A stretch of DNA of 64,000 bases. It comes from Glebionis coronaria. Its lineage: Eukaryota > Streptophyta > Magnoliopsida > Asterales > Asteraceae. The notes beneath the pieces are model-generated. The model saw only the letters and a list, made by a program, of their open reading frames with translations, was not told where the DNA came from and made no database searches. The stretch is from the NCBI GenBank assembly GCA_025667525.1, contig CM046875.1:116674340-116738339 (forward strand). Reading direction: 5' to 3'. A program made the position numbers and the translations under genes. Each line of letters begins with the position of its first letter. Position 1 is the stretch's first letter. Of this stretch, positions 44,442 to 54,661 are shown one piece after another.

Positions 44442-47400
44442 TGATGTGGGGGAAATACGCGTTTAGGAAAACAACGTATAAATGCGGCAAGTATTAAACT
44501 CGACGATTTAAGAAAACCGAAGAATCGAATAAATGCGGGTTCGTTCTCGAAGGAGGTGTGTGTATTAATGTGCCAATATATAAAATAACAATGTTTGGAT
44601 TAGTGACGTTTTTGGTTTAAAGAGAGAAAAAGTAAAGACGAGCTAAGACTACGATTAAACTACGACGTTGACGTAAAACGCGAACATAAATACGTAAAAC
44701 GCGACAAAATTAAAAATTAAACCTAAAAATTAATTAAAAGTTAAAACTAAGTCTTAAATAATATAAATAAGAATAAAAATCCAACAAATATATTTTAAAA
44801 CCTTTTATTAATTAAATATTCAATTTTTAATGCTAATTAAAGCCCAAAAATTAAATATAATTAACAAAATGCCCAAAATATTATTTTATTGAACCAATAA
44901 GTCACTTATATTATTTAAAGACTAAAAACTATTTTTCCTAAATTTTCAAAACTATTTTTCTATTTTTAATCACTAAAAACTATTTTTAAACTAAAATAAT
45001 CATAAAAAATAATAAAATAATGCCAAAAATAATTTAACAATTTTAAAAATCCTAAATTACCCTAATGAACAGTAGAAAATTGAAAAAGTTTGAAAAAAGT
45101 AAAAATTTGCACTAAAAGACAAAACAGTTTAATAATTAAACCCTAATTATACTAAATTAATTCTAAAAAGTAATTAAAAAGTGAACAGTGAAAATTTTTA
45201 AAACCAAAAATCTTAAAATATTATTATAAGTCTAGGAAAAATTTTAAAAGTGAAAAATAATAATTTTTTACACTAAATTCCAAAAAACAGTAATTAAAAA
45301 GTAATTAAATAAGCTATTTAATCTAAAAATTGCTTAATGAACAGTAACAGAAAATTAAATTATACTAAAAAATCAGAAATAAAATAAGAAAAATAATGAA
45401 ACCAGTTTGAAGACCTAAATCCTAAAAATCACCACTAAAGACAAAAAAAAATTGGAATCTGATAGTGACCTTTTGAGAGTTTCTGTCTTTTAGCTAAGCA
45501 GGGGAAACAAACAAACTAGCAGGGGGAAGTGAGTTCCCACTGCTAGTGATAAAAAACGGGTTTGTAAGATTTTGAGCTTAGGAAAGCTCTTGCTTTGATT
45601 TTCCTTGGACAATGGGGCACCCCTACACTCAGTGGAGTGTAGGGAGTCAAGTTTAAGCAAATAACACACAAGTCCAATACAATTTAAACACAGCATTGGG
45701 GCAAAACAGTTACTGTATGTTGCTATGGTGGTCAGGGCACACTTAGCTGATGCAAATGGTTATCTAATGAGATTCAATCCACCAAAACTCTCACAACACA
45801 CTTTCAAATCACAAATAAGCTACCAGCAATCCTATATTACCAATACCCTTAACAACTTACAAGATTTGAACTCACCACATACTAAAACAACCTAGATAAG
45901 GTATACTGTATGTTTAAGCAGTTTTATACCAAAACTTTACCAAGCAAAAACTGAATTATCCTACCAATATTAAAACTAAAAGCTGATTTAGACTACCACA
46001 ACTTTATAGAGAATGTTTGAGTTGTTATATCCTACATGTGTGTCACTCATCATGAAGCAAATCACAAAACCAAACACCCTTTAACTGATGAAAAAGATTT
46101 TTTAACAAAGAACTAATGAGCAGAATCTAACCAATCTTGATCAATGGCTGCCAAACAAGTTTAAAACACCAAATCTACTTCAAATAACCCTAAACTTATA
46201 CAAGTGCAGTCCATATGCAAGATACACAAAAAACTCATAAAAACAGAAAAATGAGGGGTTCAAGCTAAAATACCTTGTGTGGCTTACATCCAAGCCACAC
46301 AATGGCAAGCTGATGCCATCTCCATTTTTAGCTTATCTATGGGGATCTGGCTTATGCAAGGAGCTTCTCTAGTTGAGAGGTCTACAACAGACCAAGCTCT
46401 TGGACTATAGCAGTCCAAGAAGCTTATGGCTTCACAAATGATGGTACCTGCTAAGATAGAGCAAATAAAAATATAATGCAAGCTCTCAAAAACTAATCAC
46501 AAGCTTTTTGTCAAAAAGCTTGTGAAATTAGCTTTTGGAACAGTGAATTCAAACAAGTAAAATAAACAAAAAAAGTTTGAAAAATCTTTAAAAACCAACC
46601 TGAACCTTTGTAAATCAGTAACAAACAAGTAATATAACAAGTCCAATTCCTTGTGTTACACTTGCCTTGTCAGGACAAATTTAACCCAAAAAGACTTGAA
46701 CTCGGATCCAAAATAATTTTCAAAACCAACTTTTGAAACATTTTGTAAAAAAAATAAAACTCCTTGATACCTTAAACTAATTGTAGGGAATTTAAATTTA
46801 TACTAAAACAATGGAACTCAGAATCAATTGCAATATTTCTTTTGAAAATACTTTAAATATTCATTAACATAAAAAATATTTTACAAAGAAACTGGAACAA
46901 AAAGGGCTTCCACATGTTGGAGCTCCTTTTATAATGCTAAGTAGAACATTCTAGTTACAAAAACCCTAAAACATGAAAATTCCTCAAATGCCCTTGGTCA
47001 ATTCGTCAAAATGGATACATGTGATCTCTGTGATGTGCAAGCTGGTGTTTTGTGATCTTAGCTGTTCATTTGGTCCTTTGGGAGCAAGGAAATGCATCAA
47101 AACCGTTGATGGAGTCAAAAGATTCGAACTTTGCCATTTTTGTTGAAGCAGGGGACATGAGTGGGGTCACTTGGGGTCACGGGTAAAGTGAGTTGGGTGT
47201 GGGTTTTGCTTTTGGTGGGGTTAATTACTATTCTGGAGCATTTGGGGTTAAACCCCTTTGATTTAATGATGTTCATGATTAGGGTTTATGTGGGTAGATT
47301 AGGAGTGGATTAGGGGTGATGAAGATACAATATTTGTTTCCCACCCTTTTTTTAATTTAATAAACCCGTTTAAAAATCTGATTTAAATAAATAAAAAGGG

Positions 47401-48014
47401 TTAGTGGTGGGAGTCTGATGTGGAGGGTAGGGGTAATCTGATTGGTGGATTTGGAGTGGGGGGGTGACGTGGTGAGTTATGAGTGGGTGAGGGAAGTTTT
47501 GTTGTCTACCCAGTTTGCCCCCTTTATTCCTTTCACTTTGATACTTTCCATTAAATGGCTACAAACTCTTTTTCCTTTGAAATCAACTTTGCTCATCTTG
47601 CTGAAAATGGCACAATGGTTCTTTCATCTTTATAACAAGGACTATTAATGCAATTTGATCATAATTCAAGGGCCAATGATGTATATTATCCATACTTTAG
47701 GGACCCCATTGTATATAATGATAGATGAGGGGTATAAAGTGACAATTCTTCCAAAGTAGAGGGACCAAAGTTGCCAAATCTTCAAACTTCAAGGACTTGA
47801 TAGGAAAATCATGATTTGGGTCCGGTTCTTTGTGAGGCTTCGTTTCCCGTGTTCGTTTTTGCTTGATTCCTTTGATCTTTTGGTGAATTCACGACATCCG
47901 TACCTGAAATACACAATGAACAAACACATGCACATATATGGGTATTTTGATGATATTTTAAGCGTTTTAAGCCCGATTTGGACGATGAGACTATGTATAA
48001 ATACAGTCTCATCA
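44442..48014 (-). repeat. 3' LTR of element D (3573 bp)
   Basis: Ends are TGATG and CATCA. A minus-strand TATA box (TATAAAAGG, 46933-46925) makes R-U5 roughly 2.5 kb long. The minus-strand LTR start is a palindrome (TGATGAGACT ... AGTCTCATC). Perfect hairpins occur at 45515-45547, 45621-45644, 46399-46419 and 46498-46524. A 65-codon frame (46284-46481) is kept in both LTRs, but near-identity of the LTRs is enough to explain that. Confidence 0.92.
45621..45644. other. Conserved LTR hairpin, D 3' LTR copy
   Basis: CCCTACACTC-AGTG-GAGTGTAGGG: a perfect 10-bp stem with a 4-nt loop. It aligns to the solo-LTR hairpin at 9249-9272 with three compensatory pair changes. It would lie about 1.3 kb into the minus-strand transcript. 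Confidence 0.75.
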
Positions 48015-48026
48015 CTCCCCCATACT
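48015..48026 (-). other. Polypurine tract of element D
   Basis: The minus strand reads AGTATGGGGGAG directly before the LTR start TGATGAG. A TATGGGGG-type tract recurs in D's 3' tail near 49375 and 49430. Confidence 0.8.
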
Positions 48027-49885
48027 AAACCATTGCCGTGTCCCCATGCAATGCTAGAATTAAGTATCGTAGCACTTCCAAAATTCATTTTATGATGACA
48101 TTTATTCAAGACATAAATTTAAATAAACTACTACGCGCGTTTTAGACATAATGTATTGTTTTCATCACGAGAATGTGACTTTTAGGATCATAGAACAAGA
48201 ACACGTGAATGCTTCTTTAGAAATAATTTCGTCGTCCTCGATTTTCACCCAATTCCATGCTAAGCGTGTAACGAGATCATTGTTATTATAAGTTAGCAAC
48301 ACGAACACATCTCATGAGTGTTAATTACGAACCTAAACTCCCTTATTCCTAATTGGTATCTCTTTTATTTTATTATGTCTTAATGATCACGAGGATACAT
48401 CATTGACTTATGCGTGAATAGAGATTAAGTCTAAAAATAGAGTTTTAACGGTGTAACCAAAATCATTAAATCAATAATTCATCCAAATAGACAACGATGT
48501 CAAAAAATTAAGTCAACAAGAAGGATCGATAAACACGGTTTTATAACGGTTTTGAACATGAGACTTATTACCAAGACTTTTATACGCCCCCTAACGGAAG
48601 GGCCTTATTATCTTTGGTTTACCTCCATCTTTTATTCAACTTCGCCATGAAGCTTTTATTATGACTTCGGTCTTGCCTTGCCTTTTATTATCCGCCTCAT
48701 CGGTGGTTTTATTAGCCAAAGACGTATATCCTCATGCTAAAGCGAATTTTGGATCTTTAAAGCTTCGAAGATTAAGGCTTGATTCACTTTCAATTTGGGC
48801 ATAGATTTTTCGGCCTTGTGAGCTTCAAATTTTTGCTTAATTTAGGTGAGCACTTGAAATCTTATTATTAGGTGAAGCTTTCGATTATTCGGGTGCCAAT
48901 ACTTCAAAACCGTGACGCTGGCGATACCTTAATGTTTTCCCAATTTAATTACATGGAAGCTACCAAAACAAATTAGAAACCAACAATAGTGACTAAACCG
49001 CTAAATCAATATTTATTAACAATTTATTATGCAAAAGCGTTGGGAGAATAAGCTAATAATTACTACACATGAGATCGTGACGATTATGAGACTTATAAAT
49101 AACTCTATCATTTCTCGTCCTCATTTAAGAGACTTAGCCTAAAAAGTTAAGGAATCGAAGCTAAGTGCTCAACACGCACGGTCGAGTCAAAAATTACTCT
49201 CGTTCTCACCATCGGAAAACCTACATTCGTGTCTTAAACACTTATGAAAAACTAGAAAAAAATTTAAAATTTGGCCATTTTTAGCCTTATTTGCAACAAA
49301 ATGAAAACAAAACGATGAATATTGGATTGCGTGTTGACGTAAGCAAGGTGAAGTATCTACTCACCACCCCCATACTAAAACTAAACATTGTCTTCAATGT
49401 TTCGAGTCTAGGGGTGTAAACACCCCCATACTAGAGACGAAGTCGAATGCTTAATCTCGAGCATGGAAAGGGTAAAACGAATAACCTAAAAGCCGTTTAT
49501 GAATTATGCTAATAAGATAAATGTTAGAACATAAAAGGATATCATCGGATATCGGAATCTCCAAAGGCAACGATCGAAGCTCGAGTGATCCGTAAAACGA
49601 ATACGAGAGGCTTCAATGATGACGATGAACCTAATAAATCAAAATCACAAACAACCACGAAACAAAGGTCGGAAGAGCACAAGTCCCCTCGTTACATTAA
49701 CTAAGAAAGCAATAATATATACAAGGATAAGCATGAGAATCCCCCACGAGGCACCTTGTTTTTGATAACCGAGTCAAAAGCTCGACTCGGATCCCCATAA
49801 ATGTGATCATTTAGGGATAATCTTGGTTTGGTCATTTTTGGTGGGGCTTACATGATAAACAAGGCCCAAAAGTACATGGAGTACT
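48027..49885 (-). other. Element D 3' non-coding tail
   Basis: No ORF that I can support. It contains the hairpin AAACATTG-TCTT-CAATGTTT at 49383-49402 between two CACCCCCATACTA motifs, matching the arrangement in A and B. Confidence 0.6.
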
Positions 49886-52800
49886 TTAAAAACCTGATAA
49901 TCGTATACCGGGGTCAAAGATAGCGTCTTCGTTTTCGGATGAAAGACGAAACAACGCCACTCCAACACAAACCCCAATGGGGTAGAAGAAAAGAGATAAG
50001 AAGTAGAAAGGTGGGGCAATGGGTAAGGCAATATAATGAGCTACTCGAGGTAGACTCACACCAAGAAAATGAAAAGATTTTCCATTTATTGCATCGGTGG
50101 AAGACCGAGATTTCCCTTTACAAGCAATTCCGGGATCGTAAATCTCGTCCTCGGTGGTAAAGTGTGAGGGAACATTTGGGGCTTCCCCCATACTAAGACC
50201 ACACCAACCATCGTCAAAAGGAGTAGACGAGGTGGTAGCACTCATGAAACGCGGTGATGACGGAGTTAAACATGTAGAAAAATCATTTAAAACATTTTTA
50301 AAATCCTTTCCTTTTTCATCGTTTTTAAACTCTTTATGAAAACCCGATTGAATAATGTCGAAAATATTTGGCGTGTAAAATTTAAAATTAGTCGCGCTAA
50401 AAATCCTCACATTTAAGTCGCGGTTAGGGGGTGGTGGATTATATAAGTTCTCAAAACGTCGATCAATAAAGAACACCGCCCCCTCGGGGTCTACATACTC
50501 GTCATCTTCATGAACGTCGATCTCATCGATTTCTTCGTCATAGATAGGCTTGTCAAACCATGGTTTGTCATTCCCCTCTTTGATGATTTTAGAAACTCTC
50601 TCGAAGAGATCACGATCAAGCACGAAACCATCATTCTTTTGTGGGGATCGTTGATAAGTTAGATCCTCACGAATGTGGTAAACGTCATTCTCAAATGAGG
50701 AGTGTTTATAAGGTAACTCCTCGAGAATGGGACTTGTGTCTATAGCAAGAAAATCATCGACCTCCTTAAAGAATTCTTCATCATCACAATTGTGAAACGA
50801 AGGAGGATCGATGATATGGTCATCAACGTTCTTGAATTCATCATCAAAAATGGGATTATGATGAAAAATAGGTTCGTATACGGAATTCGAGTACGTTGTG
50901 AAAGTGTCGTCATTCTCATCATCATAAGAAATTTCCGACATGAGATCGTCCTCTTCATTTGAAGCTTTATCAAAGGGTAAATCCTCGAAGATGGATGGCG
51001 GATTAGCAAGTATATGCTCGATCTCGGCAAAATCATCATCGCCATCAAAGAAAGTGTCGATGTGAGCAAGTTCTCGAGTGGATTTCTCGAGAGTCACAAC
51101 CATGGACTTACAAGTCGAATGACTATGCTTAGGTGACATTTCAATGATGGGTGAGATTGCATTGGGTTGGGCCACTTCCTTAGCCTTAATGGATTTGGGG
51201 CTAGGAGTGGGAGGCACTTCAATGGGTTTAGAAGTATGGGCCTCAAAGTCATGGTCCTTCGAAGGTGGTGAAGACGAGCCCATATTGGTCTTTGTCGTGA
51301 TGGCACTAACGTCGCCCTTCGGAATTGGTGGTTCACTTGTTTTGCTAAAAACATCCCAAAGTGAGTTTTCATCCATAAATTTACACATACCCTTTTGAAT
51401 TAGGTACACGTATTCTTTATCATCAAAATCATCATCTTTAAAACCGTTTTTCTTAATTCTTTCAAAACATGCATCAAGCTTCATTCTTTCCGCTAAAGTA
51501 AACATTTTGAAATCATTAGAATTTGAATCATTAGGTTTTGAAACCTCGGTTTTTTCATTCTCATTAAACCCTTGGGATTTTCTAGAGAAAAAGTCTATTT
51601 TCTCATCCCCATATCTCATAGTAAGTCTCCCCTCGTGAACGTCGATTACGGTTCTAGCCGTCGATAAGAATGGTCGGCCTAAAATAATGGGACATTTAGG
51701 GTCACACTCGTAATCGGATATAACGAAATCCGCGGGAAAAACGAACTTTCCAATCCTAACATAGACATCCTCGGCTATTCCAATTGGTATAAGTGGAGTA
51801 CAATTTGCAAGCTCGATAGTCATGTTTGTGGGGGTAAGCGAAGGCAATCTCATCAATTTCCAAAGAGAATGAGGCATAAGATTGATGCTAGCACCTAAAT
51901 CGGCAAGGGCTAAACATCCCTCAATCTCGTAAAAATCACAAGGTAATAGAAATTGGCCCGGATCCTTTTCCTTTCTCGGCATACGCCTTTTGGGTTTTTT
52001 AAGAAGGATCGATGCACAAGTTTCTTGAAGGGTTACTTTGGTAAGGTCGAAAAAGCTCTCTTTTTGAACCGTGGATGGAATTTGAGGTACACGAGGGTGT
52101 GCACTCTTTTCCTTGGTCGCCACGTTCACCCCATCGACTTTAGAACAAGAAGACGTCTTAGAAGTCGAGGGTTGAGAGGGATAAACAACACGGAATCCTT
52201 CAAGGTTAGGGGTAATCACACGACCTTTCTCACGAGACGAGGCGGCTTTGCATTGTTCTTTCGGATTAGAAACGGTGTCACTAGGTAACGAACTCGATGA
52301 CGCACCCGAGGACTTGTTCATTATGGCCGAAAACATCTTTTTAATATCAATTTGCCCTTGCTCAATCTTCGTGTTTTGCAATTTCAATGTATTAGAAAAG
52401 TCATTTTTCAAAGTACCAATTTCTCCTTCTAATCGTCTCATATTAGCCTCATTCGTTTTCATGTAGTTTTGAAAATCGTTTGACGAACTATTTTGATTTG
52501 AATTAAAGTGCCCTTGGTTTTGATTGTTTCTTTGAAAATTTCCTTGATTCCCACTTGAAAAATTGTTGCCTTGATTGTTGTTGTTTGAAAAATTCGAGTT
52601 TTGATTGTTGTCTCGATTTTGCCAAGTTATATTACGACCTTGATTATAACCTCCTTGATTTTGATTCGAAAAATTTCCTTGTTGATTATTTCCTTGAAAA
52701 TTGTTTCGGTTTTGATTAAAATTGTTGCCTTGGTTATAATTGCCTTGTTGTGATGGACCCGCGTTATTTTGATTTGAAAAATTGTTGTTTCCATTTAACG

Positions 52801-53809
52801 CACTCACATTCGACGTTTGGCCATCCGTATCCGCACACTCGTAATAATTATGAGGTCCACCACAAAACGTACACGAAACCTCAACCGCTTTCACCGTAGC
52901 GGGAGCGTCTTTCTTTTGCATCTCAACGAGAAAAGACGTAAACACATTCGTCAACTTGTCGACTTTTGCATCAACTCTCTCAATGTCGCGATTAGAACTA
53001 CTAACGTTGGCGACAATGGCAACACTCGGTGCATTGCGGAGTTGGTAAACCTTGGATCGGTTCTCGATAATTATCAATGCATCTTTCGGAGTCTTACACA
53101 AAAAGTTGCCACCGGCGGCGGAATTCAACGAGTCTTGTTCGTGAAAATTAAGACCGTTGTAAAACGTATCGATTTGGTGCAACTCGGAAAAACCATGGTG
53201 AGGACATTGCCTAAGCAATTCCTTAAAGCGATCCCACGCGTCTCTAAAAGATTCACTCGGTTTTTGCTCAAATTTCGTAATCTCGTTTTTGAAAAACGTT
53301 GTCTTAGACGGTGGGAAAAAATAATTAACGAACTTGGAAACGAGATCCTTCTACGTAACTATCGAATTAGGTGGCTCTTTCTCGTACCAATCCTTGGTGG
53401 CACCATCGAGCGAGTACGGAAAAAGCATAAGCTTGACGACATCGGTGTCGACGTTCTTAAACTTGCTCGTGGCCAAAAGACGATCAAAATTCCGAATATG
53501 GTCGTGAGGATTATCGGCTTCACGACCTCGAAACTTCGTAGCTTGGATCAACGAAAGCATTCCTCTCTTTATCTCAAAATTCTCCGCCTCGATAGCGGGA
53601 ATTACGATCGCGTCTCCATAACCCTCGGTGGGCGCTTGGAGCAATTCCATCATCGAACGATTGTCGGCCATCTCCTCTACGGTTTCTTCAACAACGATAT
53701 TAGGAACGTCGGTTTCTAATTCTCGTCTACGTCGTCAATTCCTTCGATTACGATTGCGTCGATTCGAAGCTTCGCTAGAATTGGAATAATCCTTCGATCG
53801 AGTGCGCAT
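49886..53809 (-). CDS. Element D gag-protease with long acidic extension (1307 codons, two nonsense codons)
   Basis: One minus-strand frame from ATG at 53809 (MRTRSKDYSNSS) to 49886, interrupted by TGA 24 codons in and by TAG just after NSIVT (53351-53353), where TGG is expected. Order: capsid (DNPHDHIRNFDRLLATSKF; FVNYFFPPSK; ESFRDAWDRFKELLRQCPHH), zinc knuckle CTFCGGPHNYYEC, a long Asn/Gln-rich stretch, a coiled-coil-like segment, and a protease with intact LADLGASINLMP and ILGRPFLSTARTVID. After the protease come about 550 residues not found in A or B: strongly acidic, with many DDE/EDD clusters, a repeated EDxIxDPGI motif, and a hydrophobic segment (PIAPPFYFLSLFFYPIGVCV) near the C-terminus. 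No pol follows. The function of the extension is unknown. Confidence 0.88.
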
Positions 53810-54640
53810 GCACTAAGCGTAGAATGGGTGGTAGCAAAGAAGATTCTTTTTGCGGCTTTTCGAATTTTTTTCAATTTTTTTGGTTTTTGATTGGTTTTTT
53901 AATTTTTTGGATTTTTGAATGTATTACGTAGACACAAATCTACAAATCTCCCCTCGAATCGACTTTCTCGATTAAAGGAGCCTCAAAGAATGAAAACGAT
54001 CACGTGGAGTGAACGTTCTCGATGACTTTAGAACGTTGGTGGAACACCAAAATGTTCAAGAGGGTTTAATCTTGAAAACAAGCAAATATAATATACGTAG
54101 ATAATACTTGGGCGGCAAACCCTCGATTAGCCCTCTTTCTCAAAACACGCACAAGCAAGCGGAGGAAACGAGGCGGCGCGAAGCACTTAAGAGCCTTTTT
54201 CCTTTAGGTCGTGAAATACAACCGCCTTATACCCACCTTATAGTTTGTGTTAATCAAAATTAAGCCTCACGAAAGTATTTATCTATTTTTCCTTTAAACT
54301 TTTGCTTTGGATTCGAATACAATGATCGAGTGATGAAATCCCGAATCAAGGTTGCGTTTTCACGCTTTTGGAGTACTTGTATATTTATTGTTCTTACGTA
54401 GATACAATATAGTAATAATATATTCACAAGAAAAACGAAAACCAATATATCTACAATATAGTAAAGATTGATTTGTGTTTAACTTAGGAAAATTAAACAC
54501 GATTTATTTGGATACTATAATATAATAGAGAAAAATAACAAAAATGAGTATGTACGATATTCACGCTTTCCAAAAATTGAAAAGCAAAAACGCACTACTC
54601 ACACAAACACGATACTAATAATAATGGCACACTAAACACC
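53810..54640 (-). other. Element D 5' leader
   Basis: Non-coding between the primer binding site and the gag ATG. It has a U-rich stretch near 53870-53920. I see no other feature I can support. Confidence 0.5.
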
Positions 54641-54658
54641 TCCCCGGCAGCGGCGCCA
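54641..54658 (-). other. Primer binding site of element D, tRNA-Asp type
   Basis: The minus strand reads TGGCGCCGCTGCCGGGGA, matching the tRNA-Asp complement at 17 of 18 positions, three bases inside the 5' LTR. Confidence 0.9.
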
Positions 54659-54661
54659 AAA

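Noticed and set aside
46284..46481. 65-codon ORF present in both D LTRs (also 56489-56686)
   Set aside because: The two LTRs are nearly identical, so shared openness is not evidence of selection. The solo LTR lacks an equivalent protein.
52817..53719. 300-codon plus-strand ORF opposite D gag
   Set aside because: It is the antisense shadow of the gag frame, whose capsid and zinc-knuckle motifs are on the minus strand.
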